From contig CAJUNG010000004.1 in the NCBI GenBank assembly GCA_910587725.1, forward strand, positions 1-50,846: a DNA stretch of 50,846 nucleotides, in the 5' to 3' direction. This DNA is from an uncultured Bacilli bacterium (GTDB lineage: Bacteria; Bacillota_I; Bacilli_A; RF39; UBA660). Shown in pieces: positions 8,624 to 17,543 of the stretch; position 1 is the stretch's first letter; each line of letters starts with the position of its first letter. Below the pieces are notes generated by a model. The model had not been told where the DNA came from, did no database searches, and saw nothing but the letters and a program-made list of their open reading frames with translations. A program made the translations under genes and the position numbers.

Positions 8624-9529
8624 CTACTCCCAATCAATAAACTCTTGTTCTACGTGAAGCCTAATATGAAATTTTTCATATACACGTTCTCGAATAAATT
8701 CAATCAATTCTTTAATATCTGAAGCTGTCGCACTTCCCATATTAATTACGAAGTTAGCATGTTTGAGAGAAACTTGTGCCCCCCCTTTGATTAATCCTTT
8801 AAACCCAAGGTCTTCAATTAATTTCCCTGCATATTCCCCTTCCGGATTTCGAAATACACTACCGGCGGAAGGATATTCTAAAGGTTGACTTTCTAGTCGT
8901 CTTCGCTTTCTTTCCCTAACTAATTCTTCCATCTCTTCACGGTTTCCCGGACGAAGTTTCAAAACTGCACCTAGACAGATATAATCTTTATGTTCTTGTA
9001 AAAAAGAATGCCGGTAATGGAAATTCATTTCTCCATTCACCATCGTAATTACCTTCAAATCTGGAGTTAACACTTTCACTTCTTTGACGATATATCCCAT
9101 ATCACTTTTATAGGCACCTGCATTCATATAGATAGCACCACCCAAAGAACCAGGAATACCCGTTGCAAATTCCAAACCGCTAAGACCACGACGAACTGCT
9201 AAACTAGCGATTTTCATTAAAGAAGCCCCACTTCCAACCTTAATCTTATTTCCAAAAAATTCAATTTTATCAAAAGCATCTAACTTAATTAATACGCCAT
9301 CATAACCCGTATCAGGAAATAATACATTAGAACCAAAACCTAAAACCATAAACTTCACGTGTTCTGATTTTAAATAACGAATTAACATAATCAACTTCTT
9401 TGTATCTTGTGGAAATACCATAAACTTGGCAGGACCACCAACTTTATAAGTAGTATAATCCTTTATGGAAACATTTTCTAAACATTTTCCAATTTGTTTT
9501 TTCTTAATAAACTGTTTGATATTTTCCAT
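8624..9529 (-). CDS. murB: UDP-N-acetylenolpyruvoylglucosamine reductase MurB
   Basis: MurB uses NADPH and FAD to reduce UDP-GlcNAc-enolpyruvate to UDP-MurNAc in cytoplasmic peptidoglycan synthesis. 301 aa, the usual length for the shorter (type II) form. Landmarks: TTYKVGGPAKFMV, GFGSNVLFPDTGYDGVLIKL and GLEFATGIPGSLGGAIYMNAGAY in the FAD-binding domain; YRHSFLQ; the catalytic serine in YPSAGSVFRNP; HANFVIN; and the C-terminal glutamate in HVEQEF. It starts 1 nt after the murG stop region with ribosome site GAAGGAAG, so it is translated from the murG-murB-ftsQ transcript. Confidence 0.97.
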   Translation of the reverse strand: MENIKQFIKKKQIGKCLENVSIKDYTTYKVGGPAKFMVFPQDTKKLIMLIRYLKSEHVKFMVLGFGSNVLFPDTGYDGVLIKLDAFDKIEFFGNKIKVGSGASLMKIASLAVRRGLSGLEFATGIPGSLGGAIYMNAGAYKSDMGYIVKEVKVLTPDLKVITMVNGEMNFHYRHSFLQEHKDYICLGAVLKLRPGNREEMEELVRERKRRRLESQPLEYPSAGSVFRNPEGEYAGKLIEDLGFKGLIKGGAQVSLKHANFVINMGSATASDIKELIEFIRERVYEKFHIRLHVEQEFIDWE

Positions 9530-9530
9530 C

Positions 9531-10610
9531 TTAATCTTCCTTCAACAACTTTTTTATTTCTGAAACAATCTTCGTTGCACTCGTCTTAACTCCCAACTTT
9601 TTGTTTGCCTCTACCATTTTATCATAAGCTTCAGAATTTGTAAAAACAGAATCGATTAAATTTAAAAGTTCTTTAGCAGATAACTTATATTCTGCTAATA
9701 GAAAACTAGCACCCGCATCTTCCATTGCCTTAGCATTTTTATATTGATGATTTGCCGTTACATAAGGACTTGGTATCAAAATACTAGGAACAGCACATAC
9801 GGTCAACTCAGAAAGCATACTAGCACCTGCTCTTGATACAACTAAATCGCAAAATTTCAATACGCCTAACATATTATCTAAAAAAGGAACAATTTTCACA
9901 TTAGGAATAGAGAACTTTCTAAATTGCTCATAATAATCTTTTCCTGATACAAGAATCACTTCATAATCTTTATTTTTAAACTCTGGAATGATTTTCTTTA
10001 ATTTTTCATTTATCGTATAAGACCCAAGAGATCCCATGACAATCAAAACACACTTTTTATTTTCTTTTAAACCATAATCTTTCTTTTTGGCAGGTTTTAC
10101 TTCTATTACTTCCTCACTTCTAGGATTTCCCGTAAAAACAACCTTCTTTTTGGGAAAATCTTTTTTATTTTCTTCAAAAGAGACAAAAATACGGTCTGCA
10201 TAACGACTTAAAAGTTTATTGGTAAGTCCCGGTGTAGAGTTTTGTTCATGAATTACGGTAGGAATCCCTAAACTTTTTGCTGCATAAAGAACCGGAAATG
10301 TTACATACCCACCAACACCAATCACAATATCTGGTCGAAATTCTTTCATTTTCTTTTTTAATAAAGAAATATTTTTACAAATTAAAGATACCACAGAAAA
10401 ATTCTTCAGTGGATTCTTTCTATTTAACCCCTTCATTTCAATTCCTAGAAAAGGAATATTTTCTTTGGGAATAATTGTAGACTCCATTCTATCTGATGTT
10501 CCGATATAAAGAATTTCTAAATCACGTACTTGTTTTTCTAAAGCATGAATAATTGCAAGAGCAGGAAAAATATGACCACCAGTTCCACCTGCACTAATAA
10601 TCACCTTCAA
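9531..10610 (-). CDS. murG: Lipid II-forming GlcNAc transferase MurG
   Basis: MurG transfers GlcNAc from UDP-GlcNAc to lipid I on the inner membrane face, producing lipid II. About 360 aa, family length. Landmarks: SAGGTGGHIFPALAI (N-terminal G loop), GVGGYVTFPVL, HEQNSTPGLTNKLLS, VMGSLGSYTIN, and the UDP-GlcNAc-binding stretch SRAGASMLSELTVCAVPSILIPSPY followed by NHQYKNA. The frame is open from a GTG at 10622, but the TTG at 10610 sits 8 nt after AAGGGTGG and gives the usual MurG N-terminus (KVIISAGGTGGH), so I prefer it. First gene of murG-murB-ftsQ. Confidence 0.96.
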   Translation of the reverse strand: MKVIISAGGTGGHIFPALAIIHALEKQVRDLEILYIGTSDRMESTIIPKENIPFLGIEMKGLNRKNPLKNFSVVSLICKNISLLKKKMKEFRPDIVIGVGGYVTFPVLYAAKSLGIPTVIHEQNSTPGLTNKLLSRYADRIFVSFEENKKDFPKKKVVFTGNPRSEEVIEVKPAKKKDYGLKENKKCVLIVMGSLGSYTINEKLKKIIPEFKNKDYEVILVSGKDYYEQFRKFSIPNVKIVPFLDNMLGVLKFCDLVVSRAGASMLSELTVCAVPSILIPSPYVTANHQYKNAKAMEDAGASFLLAEYKLSAKELLNLIDSVFTNSEAYDKMVEANKKLGVKTSATKIVSEIKKLLKED

Positions 10611-10673
10611 AGCACGCACCACCCTTCTTACTAAAGTATATCACAAAGAATAAAGAAAAAGAAGAAAAAGAAA

Positions 10674-10694
10674 AGAAAAGCCTAAATCTTTTCT
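10674..10694 (-). terminator. Terminator of frr
   Basis: On the minus strand AGAAAAG and CTTTTCT form a 7-bp stem with a 7-nt loop just past the frr stop, followed by a T-rich run. Confidence 0.5.
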
Positions 10695-10703
10695 TCACTA
10701 GTT

Positions 10704-11249
10704 TTAAACATTTAATAGTTCTTCTTCCTTTTCTTTTAGCAATTCTTCGATTTTCTTATTGTATTTATTGACATAATCCTGTACATCTGAACTTCCTCGT
10801 TTAATATCATCTTCAGAAATCTCTTGACGTTCTAACTCTTCAATTGCATCATGCCGAATATTACGAATAGAAACCTTTGCTTCTTCTGCCATCGCTTTGA
10901 CTTGTTTCGTTAGTTCTTTTCTTCGCTCTTCCGTTAAAGGAGGAATAATAATACGAATAGTTTCTCCATCATTATTTGGAGTATATCCTAAATTAGCTTC
11001 AAATATCGCTTTTTCAATCGCACCTAAAGTAGAACGATCAAATGGTTTAATCAAAAGTTGTCTTGCTTCTGGTACAGAAATGGTTCCTACTTGATTAATT
11101 GGCATCATCATCCCATAACAGTTGACTAAAACACCTTCTAAACTAGAAGGATTCGCACGTCCCGCACGAACCGTTTTAAATCTTTTTTCCAGATTTTCAA
11201 TCGTCTTATCCATCTTAGCAGATGTATCTTTTAATATTTCTTGATTCAT
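10704..11249 (-). CDS. frr: Ribosome recycling factor
   Basis: RRF, with EF-G, splits post-termination ribosomes. 181 aa, close to the standard 185. The family is evident from the N-terminal KTIENLEKRFKTVRAGRANPSSLEGV, then INQVGTISVPEARQLLIKPFD, LGYTPNNDGETIRIIIPPLTEERRKELTKQVK and the C-terminal helix RHDAIEELERQEISEDDIKRGSSDVQDYVNKY. It has its own promoter, a GAGGAG ribosome site and a terminator, so it is probably monocistronic. Confidence 0.97.
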   Translation of the reverse strand: MNQEILKDTSAKMDKTIENLEKRFKTVRAGRANPSSLEGVLVNCYGMMMPINQVGTISVPEARQLLIKPFDRSTLGAIEKAIFEANLGYTPNNDGETIRIIIPPLTEERRKELTKQVKAMAEEAKVSIRNIRHDAIEELERQEISEDDIKRGSSDVQDYVNKYNKKIEELLKEKEEELLNV

Positions 11250-11278
11250 AAATTAAATTTCTCCTCACTTATATACTT

Positions 11279-11306
11279 ATTATATCAATTTTAAAGTAGT
11301 TTGCAA
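11279..11306 (-). promoter_or_regulatory. Promoter of frr
   Basis: On the minus strand TTGCAA (11301-11306), 16-bp spacer, TATAAT (11279-11284), about 30 bp upstream of the start codon. Confidence 0.6.
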
Positions 11307-11326
11307 GTCATTTAGAAAATGTTTTT

Positions 11327-11869
11327 TTATTCATCATGGTTTACTTCTTCATCTTGTGGTTCTTCTTTTAAACCGCAAGCCAAATGAATGTGATAATTTG
11401 TGCCATTTTTACTTGCCGTAAACAAAATATAAGTATTTTTTATATCGCAAACGACCTCTTCAGTATTAAACATTTGAATATCTTTTTGGAATTGGTTCTT
11501 TAAATCTTCTAAGGAGAGATACCCTTTAAATTCAGGTTGTTCATCGGTTAACCAATTCCCATCTTCTGGATAAATTTCCTTAGCATAAGTTAATGCTTGA
11601 TTATGAAGTTTTTCTAGTACTGTTTTTGTCTCACCATCACCTACTGGTTTCTGTTGTTGCTTTTTCATTACAAAGAAAATAGTAAGAGATATCACTGATA
11701 AAAACATCAAGCAACCAAGGGCAAAAAGAATTCGGTGAAAACGAATCGAATGTTTCAAAGCATTCGTTTTATTCTTCTTTTCTTCAATCACCTGTTTTCC
11801 TAGAGTCTCTTCGCTTTTTCTACTTTCTACTTTTTTTTCTTTGGCAAGTAATTTTTCTTTTAAATGCAT
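11327..11869 (-). CDS. Uncharacterised single-pass membrane protein, 180 aa
   Basis: Not recognised. It has a highly charged cytoplasmic N-terminus (about 1-45, rich in K/E, probably helical), one membrane helix (about 48-68, ILFALGCLMFLSVISLTIFFV) and an outside domain of about 110 residues (LHNQALTYAKEIYPEDGNWLTDEQPEFKGYLSLEDLKNQF ... EEVVCDIKNTYILFTASKNGTNYHIHLACGLK) with two cysteines that could pair. It follows the prepilin-like gene by 16 nt and is very likely cotranscribed. The outside segment LTYAKEIYP...GYLSLEDLK recalls C-terminal parts of pilin-like proteins. A partner of the prepilin-like protein is a guess from context only. Confidence 0.6.
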   Translation of the reverse strand: MHLKEKLLAKEKKVESRKSEETLGKQVIEEKKNKTNALKHSIRFHRILFALGCLMFLSVISLTIFFVMKKQQQKPVGDGETKTVLEKLHNQALTYAKEIYPEDGNWLTDEQPEFKGYLSLEDLKNQFQKDIQMFNTEEVVCDIKNTYILFTASKNGTNYHIHLACGLKEEPQDEEVNHDE

Positions 11870-11885
11870 CTATTCCACCTCTTTT

Positions 11886-14486
11886 TTAAAATCTTAAGAA
11901 TTTAATTTTACCGACACCATTTCCGGTAATATTTCCATTACTTTGGCTAACCTTTGATACGCCAGAACCGACACTACTTGTTCCACCCTGTCCACTAACA
12001 CCAGAAATCGTCGTTCCTCCAGACGTACAAGTATTATGCCCTGTTTTGCATCCATCATATTGTTGATCACATCCGTACTGACAGGTATTCTTAGTAGATG
12101 CACAATCATTCCAAACTTGTTCGTATCCATGACATTGAAAGGAATTCTTTCCTGAACACCTACCACAATCCCATATAGTTTCACTTCCACAGGCAGAATT
12201 TTGACAAGTTTTTGCTCTATAAGTAATACAAGCCCAATCATTTACCATTCCTGCAGCTAATACACAATCTGTCTTAGTATTATGACCCCTTGAACTATCA
12301 TCAAAGTTAATACTATATTGGTTTACTACCGTCCATCCACAAGCTTCAGTTTGACAAGTTTTATACAAACTACAGGAGCAACGATTACAATTTCCATTCA
12401 CATATCCCCCAACACATTCATTAGGATTTCCCCATTTGCAACTGCTACAGTTGACATCCCAGTATCCTGGTTGACAGGTATTTTCTCCCGTCCAACAAGA
12501 AACAACAAAGCTTCGATTATTACTTCGTCCGCCCCCGCTTCCATTGCTACCAGCACTTCCTGATTGTCCTCCACTTTGACTAATTAAACTTCCTTTATTC
12601 GTTGGTGCATTAGGCGTTACTCCACCTAAGGAATTTCCATTTCCTCCAATTCCTCCACCAGAGCCTCCACCTCCTCCGGCACCAATTAAAAGTCTTGTTG
12701 AACCTTTCGAAATGATGGTACTTCCTCCTCCACTTCCAGAGTATCCACTTCCACCACTTCCTACTTTTCCTATACTAAAGTTTATTGTATCTCCTTTATA
12801 TAAGTATACACTTCCAACTATCGTTCCCCCTTTTCCTCCATTATTACTTCCTTGAGCTCCACTTGAGGTTATCTGATAGTATCCACTTGCATATATCTTC
12901 GTACTTCCATTCTCAGTAAATACTTTCTCATTTCCATTAACAACATCAATTATATTGCTTCCACTCGCTGTATTTCCTGCTCCTGTTCGACTACTACAAC
13001 TAACCGTATAGTTTCCCTCACTTCGTATAAGACTAGAAATTGCACTATTTATCGTTACACTTCCATTTGTGTTTCTATAGACGACACTACTTCCATACTT
13101 ACACTCTAATACTCCACCAGAAGAACCAAAGGTACCAAACCTAAACATACTAGAAAATGTCTCATTCATTGCACTACTTCCTAGTAATCTTCCATGCGCC
13201 TGACTAACTGGCGTAATTCCAACAACCGTCTTATCGATTTTTACTGTATAGCACTTCGTATCACTTAGATTTCCTTCCATATCCACTGCTCGTACACATA
13301 CTGGATGATGGCTCTCTCCTAAAGTAAAGGTATTTCCACTAATATTTACCCAACTTCCATTATCTAACTGTCGTTGATAAGTACTAATCGTGATATTATA
13401 AGCAATATTACTAGATAACGTACTCACAACATCACTAACGGACCACGAACCAGATAAATAACTTCCTTTCGCATTACTTAACTGATAACTTACCTTTAAA
13501 TCAATTACATGAACGGTATTACTTCCTGTTCTAGTGATTCCTGCTCCTGTTTTTGCTGTACAACTTACGGTATAGCTTCCTTCTTTTTTAATATATTCAT
13601 TTAACTTCTTATTAATCGTTATCTCTCCACTTTGGTTTTGATAAACTACATTACTTCCATATTGACAAGTAATATTTACTCCACTTGGTCCATATGGGGT
13701 AAAAGTAAATAAAGTCGAAGTCAAATCATTTAAGGTAGGAGATACCAACACTCTTCCATGCGCTTGGAATACTGGTTTTACATCTACAACAGTTTTATCA
13801 ATTTTCACCGTATAACATGCAGCATCACTAATATTTCCATCAATATCGATTGCCCGAACACATACGTGATGAGACTCCTGAAGAACAAAGCTATTTCCAC
13901 TAAAGTCTTGCCATGCCCCTCCATCTAAACTTCTCTGATAAGTGTCAACGCGAACACCAAAAAGTTGGTTATGATAAAACTCTTGATAGATATTCGTACT
14001 ACTCCAAGTATTTTCCTTATAACTTGCACCACTACTATTTTCATGCCTTAATACATAATCGACCTCATACTTACTACCATTACTTTCACATTTTGGATTA
14101 TCCGTCTTATATTCTCCACAAGTAAAACAAGGGGTATATTCATACTTATCATCTCCCGTTTTCTCAATAACGACATAACCTTCTTTACTATCACACGGTT
14201 TTCCCTTATGGTCAGTAATTTGTTCCATTTCTCCATACTTCACAATTTGTTCTAACGTAATTCTTTTATATCCTCCAAGATTTTTTGGCGTAAAAGATGG
14301 GTTATCGGCAAGAAAGTCTACTGCGGATAACTTGATAGAGTCTTCTAATGTACGATAATATTGTTTTTCCGTTTTACCCAAAAAGTCTCTTACTGCAGGG
14401 TACGCAATCATAAAAAGTACTGGTAAAATGACCAGAATTGCCAACAGTTCAATTAATGTAAATCCCTTGCTTCTTTTGTTTTTCAT
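11886..14486 (-). CDS. Giant prepilin-like surface protein with repeats, glycine-rich and cysteine-rich domains
   Basis: The N-terminus, MKNKRSKGFTLIELLAIL, is a class III (type IV) prepilin signal: cleavage after G8, mature F1 and E5. I chose the ATG at 14486 because it starts the signal and has ribosome site GAAGGTAGG; the frame is open a further 36 codons upstream without pilin features. The resulting 866 aa is far longer than pilins (150-250). After a pilin-like helix and short domain there are two tandem repeats (about 182-350 and 370-525, each with TYQR.LD.G.W, CVRA.D..GN.SD..CYTVKIDKTVV and SYTVSC/NYTVSC). Then come a glycine-rich domain (about 540-650) and a region with many cysteine pairs (about 658-822). 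Exported adhesin or pseudopilin-like function is inference; no prepilin peptidase or pilus ATPase is in the window. Confidence 0.8.
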   Translation of the reverse strand: MKNKRSKGFTLIELLAILVILPVLFMIAYPAVRDFLGKTEKQYYRTLEDSIKLSAVDFLADNPSFTPKNLGGYKRITLEQIVKYGEMEQITDHKGKPCDSKEGYVVIEKTGDDKYEYTPCFTCGEYKTDNPKCESNGSKYEVDYVLRHENSSGASYKENTWSSTNIYQEFYHNQLFGVRVDTYQRSLDGGAWQDFSGNSFVLQESHHVCVRAIDIDGNISDAACYTVKIDKTVVDVKPVFQAHGRVLVSPTLNDLTSTLFTFTPYGPSGVNITCQYGSNVVYQNQSGEITINKKLNEYIKKEGSYTVSCTAKTGAGITRTGSNTVHVIDLKVSYQLSNAKGSYLSGSWSVSDVVSTLSSNIAYNITISTYQRQLDNGSWVNISGNTFTLGESHHPVCVRAVDMEGNLSDTKCYTVKIDKTVVGITPVSQAHGRLLGSSAMNETFSSMFRFGTFGSSGGVLECKYGSSVVYRNTNGSVTINSAISSLIRSEGNYTVSCSSRTGAGNTASGSNIIDVVNGNEKVFTENGSTKIYASGYYQITSSGAQGSNNGGKGGTIVGSVYLYKGDTINFSIGKVGSGGSGYSGSGGGSTIISKGSTRLLIGAGGGGGSGGGIGGNGNSLGGVTPNAPTNKGSLISQSGGQSGSAGSNGSGGGRSNNRSFVVSCWTGENTCQPGYWDVNCSSCKWGNPNECVGGYVNGNCNRCSCSLYKTCQTEACGWTVVNQYSINFDDSSRGHNTKTDCVLAAGMVNDWACITYRAKTCQNSACGSETIWDCGRCSGKNSFQCHGYEQVWNDCASTKNTCQYGCDQQYDGCKTGHNTCTSGGTTISGVSGQGGTSSVGSGVSKVSQSNGNITGNGVGKIKFLRF

Positions 14487-14571
14487 CACTTCTATCCTAC
14501 CTTCTATTTTTATTTTATCATGAAAAGACAAAAGAAAAAAGAGATTGTTGAAATCCCTTAAATTTTTTTCA

Positions 14572-14898
14572 TCATCGCTCTTGCATCGCATCATTCAATT
14601 TATTAAAAAAGTAAGACAAAGCCTTGTCAAAAGAAGAAGAAATCGTTTTAGAAATATCCAACGTTGCTTTAGAAATTACATTGTCATAATTTTTTTGTCC
14701 CTCCTTTAAATATTCTTCTACATCCACACTTTTCCCATTTTTAATATCCTCTTCAAATTTTTTTATCTGCTCTTCTGTAAGTCTTGTTTTACTTGTTACA
14801 TCATAATCATAATAAGTCGAATTTCCAACCAAATAAAGTCCAACAAACAAAAGAAATAAAACAATTAACACGATTCGAGCAATATTACTGTTCTTCAT
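14572..14898 (-). CDS. Small membrane protein downstream of spoIIP
   Basis: 108 aa from the ATG at 14898, which has an excellent ribosome site (GGGGAGGAG, 5 nt upstream); the frame is open 6 codons more. One N-terminal membrane helix (about 7-26, ARIVLIVLFLLFVGLYLVG) is followed by an acidic helical outside region (LTEEQIKKFEEDIKNGKSVDVEEYLKEGQKNYDNVISKATLDISKTISSSFDKALSYFFNKLND). It overlaps the end of spoIIP by 14 nt, so translation is coupled. Function unknown. Its tight linkage suggests a role with SpoIIP, for example as a membrane partner, but this rests on position only. Confidence 0.75.
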   Translation of the reverse strand: MKNSNIARIVLIVLFLLFVGLYLVGNSTYYDYDVTSKTRLTEEQIKKFEEDIKNGKSVDVEEYLKEGQKNYDNVISKATLDISKTISSSFDKALSYFFNKLNDAMQER

Positions 14899-15868
14899 AT
14901 TTCTCCTCCCCTTCAATATATTTCGATAACACCTTAGAAAATGCTAAAACAGAATTTAATACCTCATCTAAAGTATTTTCACTTCCTCCCATCTCGACAA
15001 TGATGACATTTTTATCAAAGTCTTGATTATAAACTCCATTGACCCCCTTTCCCTGCTTTTTATAAACTGTCCTAGTAATTCCTGGGTAATCATGTTCTAA
15101 CATATCAAAAATCGTCTGGGTCACTTTTAAATTTTCTTCATACCCCTCATTTTCTAATCCGACGATAAACAAAATTCGTGCATAACTCTTATCGCCAATT
15201 TTTGCTGTTGAGATATTCTTACCAACCGAATCACGGTGTAAATCAATATAATACTTCAAACTTGGATTTTTACTTTTCGCATCTTCCATCAAAAGTCTCG
15301 TAACTTTATAACTAGAAGCATAGTTCCAATTATTCGTCTGTAAAAAGGCACTAACATCATTATCTTCTACAATTGCACTAACGCCTTCATCTAAAAGACG
15401 TTCTCGCAAAATGTAACTTGCCATCATCACATTTGGTACAACTCCATATTCTTCGATATTTGCTGTTGAATATTCTTCTAACTGATGGGTATTGTAAATA
15501 TAAACTAGTGGCTTTTTATCTTGCTTTTCTGGATAAGGGTCCTCGACATAGCTACTAGTAGGTGTATTCATTACCACCTCATCACTAGTCGTAGAAACAG
15601 GACCTTGGTAACTATGTTGAAATACAGAAACGGGATTCTTCAAATCAATTTTTAATGCATACTTTATCAAATAATAAGAAAAATCTTTCTTGACTGGCTC
15701 TAAAAAGTGATTAGAATCAGCAAGAACATATTTTAAAAACTCTTTCGATGTTGATTGAATATGGAAATGATGAATCGACTGCACGGACAAAACAAAAATG
15801 GCAACAAAAAGAAAAACTAAAAACAAAATCTTCCATTTCCGATTACGGACCTTTTTCATTTTTTTCAA
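14885..15868 (-). CDS. spoIIP: Stage II sporulation protein P-type amidase/endopeptidase
   Basis: SpoIIP removes stem peptides and cross-links from peptidoglycan; SpoIID then cuts the denuded glycan. The protein has a basic N-terminus, one membrane helix (KILFLVFLFVAIFVLSVQSI), a linker and a C-terminal SpoIIP domain with VYIYNTHQLEEYS (the NTHQ histidine is a zinc ligand in the family), YYIDLHRDSVG and VIIVEMGGSENTLDEVLNS. About 327 aa. I chose the TTG at 15868 because AGGTGAT lies 8-10 nt before it; an ATG at 15859 is the alternative, and the frame stays open to 15925. A following small membrane gene overlaps its end. Together with the SpoIID-like gene near the left edge it supplies two of three engulfment proteins. 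Confidence 0.88.
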   Translation of the reverse strand: MKKMKKVRNRKWKILFLVFLFVAIFVLSVQSIHHFHIQSTSKEFLKYVLADSNHFLEPVKKDFSYYLIKYALKIDLKNPVSVFQHSYQGPVSTTSDEVVMNTPTSSYVEDPYPEKQDKKPLVYIYNTHQLEEYSTANIEEYGVVPNVMMASYILRERLLDEGVSAIVEDNDVSAFLQTNNWNYASSYKVTRLLMEDAKSKNPSLKYYIDLHRDSVGKNISTAKIGDKSYARILFIVGLENEGYEENLKVTQTIFDMLEHDYPGITRTVYKKQGKGVNGVYNQDFDKNVIIVEMGGSENTLDEVLNSVLAFSKVLSKYIEGEEKYEEQ

Positions 15869-15943
15869 AAGCACATCACCTATTATCAGTATAGTAGAAA
15901 AGAGGTAAAACTTATGTCGAAACAAGGATAAAAAACAAAAAAA

Positions 15944-15962
15944 GTAACGAATTTATCGTTAC
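15944..15962 (-). terminator. Terminator of the popT-uppP-ZIP operon
   Basis: GTAACGA and TCGTTAC form a 7-bp perfect stem with a 5-nt loop (ATAAA on the minus strand), followed by TTTTTTT, immediately after the ZIP transporter stop. Confidence 0.8.
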
Positions 15963-15969
15963 CCAAGTC

Positions 15970-16716
15970 CTAAAAAAACAAAGTGATTAGGATTAACCCT
16001 ATTCCCAGGAAAAAGCCAATCATGGAAAGTTTTTTATTCTTTGATTTTCTCATTTTAGGAAATAATTCTAAAATAAAAATAAACAAAAGCATTCCAATCG
16101 TTAAGGTTAAACTGATGGCTTCTACCATTTCAATATAATGATGAACGGGGAAAAGAAAAATAATCAATCCTCCCAAAAAGGTTGAAAGTGAAACTAATGA
16201 AATCATCAGAAATGTCTTTTTCTTATCCTCATTTTGTTGATAGAAAGAAGATGCAATAATCATTCCTAGGGGAATATTGTGAAGACCGATACCAATACTT
16301 GCAGTAAATGCCGCTAAAACATCTCGCTCAGCAAGTAAAACGATGGCCATCCCCTCAACAATATTATGAACGATTAAGGCAATAGAAGACATCAAACCGA
16401 TATGTTCTAAATTCTTATGGTCATCTTTTTTCGTATGAATATCATCCTCATGGTCAGGAATAAATTTATCTAACACATAAAGAAGAATGAAACCAAAGAA
16501 AATACCAACGACAATCATAAAGTACTTTCCCCATCCCGTAAAAGGAGCCGTTTCAAATACTTCAGGAATTAAATCGACAACAATGAGCATCAATATAACA
16601 CCACTAGCAAGAGAAACCGAAAAAGTAATAAAATCTTCACTATTTTTCAAATAAAATACAACGACTGCACCTAAAACAATGAAAATACCTAAAAAAAATG
16701 TAAACCAAAGGCCCAA
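15970..16716 (-). CDS. ZIP-family divalent metal transporter
   Basis: ZIP proteins import zinc, iron or manganese. About 248 aa with about eight membrane helices. Family motifs: LASGVILMLIVVDLIPEVFE (helix 2), HNIVEGMAIVL (helix 4, metal ligands H, N and E) and GIGLHNIPLGMIIASSFYQ (helix 5, HN..LG). A histidine/aspartate-rich loop (PDHEDDIHTKKDDHKNLEH) lies between helices 3 and 4, as in other ZIPs. I prefer the TTG at 16716 because GGAGG overlapping the uppP stop lies 8 nt before it; the frame is open to a TTG at 16731. Last gene of the popT-uppP-ZIP operon, which suggests a link between metal supply and lipid-carrier recycling. Confidence 0.9.
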   Translation of the reverse strand: MGLWFTFFLGIFIVLGAVVVFYLKNSEDFITFSVSLASGVILMLIVVDLIPEVFETAPFTGWGKYFMIVVGIFFGFILLYVLDKFIPDHEDDIHTKKDDHKNLEHIGLMSSIALIVHNIVEGMAIVLLAERDVLAAFTASIGIGLHNIPLGMIIASSFYQQNEDKKKTFLMISLVSLSTFLGGLIIFLFPVHHYIEMVEAISLTLTIGMLLFIFILELFPKMRKSKNKKLSMIGFFLGIGLILITLFF

Positions 16717-16721
16717 AGTAT

Positions 16722-17537
16722 CTACCTCCAAACTGTATAAATAATTACGATGATACCAAGTAAAATACGATAAAACATAAATAATTTAAAGTCGTGTTTC
16801 TTTAAATATTTTAATAAAAACTCAATACAAAGTAAACCAGAGACGAAACTAACCAAAATGCCGACAATAAAAATATTGATATTGGCTAAAATTAGGGGAA
16901 TTGCTTCTCCTTTAAGAATGCTTAGGAAAACGGCACCCGCAACAACTGGGGCTGAAAGAAAGAAAGAAAATTTTGCCGAAGACTCCTTATCCAAACGCAA
17001 ACACCGAGAAGCAGCAATCGTCGTCCCACTTCTAGAAAAACCAGGAATAAGTGCAAATACTTGACTACAACCAATCAAAATAGCATCTTTTAAAGTAATT
17101 TTCGATAAGTCCTTCTCTACTTTGCCAAAACGGTCAGCAAGATAAATTAGAATTCCCATGATGATTAAGGCACAACCGATTAAAATAAAATTCGTCCGAA
17201 TCATTTCATCGATTTTATCTTCAAATAATACACCAACAATCGCAGCAGGAATCGTTGCAGCAATTAAATACCAAAGAAGTTTTCCCTCTTTATCTTTAAC
17301 TCCTTTTGTAAGTCCCTTGATAACCATATTCCAGAAATCTTTAAAGAAATATAAAAGGATAGCAAGTAAAGTCCCAAAATGAAGGGCAATATCAAAAGTT
17401 AACGCAAAGTCCCCCGTAACACTTCCTGCACCAATACCAAACAAATCCCGAAAAATAATTAAATGGGCACTCGATGAGATGGGCAAAAACTCGGCAATCC
17501 CCTGAATTATCGCTAAAATAACAATACCAAAATCCAT
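16722..17537 (-). CDS. uppP: Undecaprenyl-diphosphatase UppP (BacA)
   Basis: UppP dephosphorylates undecaprenyl pyrophosphate on the outer face of the membrane, regenerating the lipid carrier for wall synthesis and conferring some bacitracin resistance. 271 aa, family length, multi-pass. Signature motifs: IQGIAEFLPISSSAHLII at the N-terminus (the Q/E-rich catalytic motif and SSSAH) and IPGFSRSGTTIAASRCL (PGxSRSG). Ribosome site TTAGGAGAG before the ATG. It lies 6 nt after popT and overlaps the ZIP transporter region, so the three are one operon. Confidence 0.97.
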   Translation of the reverse strand: MDFGIVILAIIQGIAEFLPISSSAHLIIFRDLFGIGAGSVTGDFALTFDIALHFGTLLAILLYFFKDFWNMVIKGLTKGVKDKEGKLLWYLIAATIPAAIVGVLFEDKIDEMIRTNFILIGCALIIMGILIYLADRFGKVEKDLSKITLKDAILIGCSQVFALIPGFSRSGTTIAASRCLRLDKESSAKFSFFLSAPVVAGAVFLSILKGEAIPLILANINIFIVGILVSFVSGLLCIEFLLKYLKKHDFKLFMFYRILLGIIVIIYTVWR

Positions 17538-17543
17538 AATTAT

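Noticed and set aside
11894..12241. Alternative minus-frame ORF inside the cysteine-rich part of the prepilin-like gene
   Set aside because: Same strand, other frame, no start site, and the host frame is conserved-looking with a clear domain.
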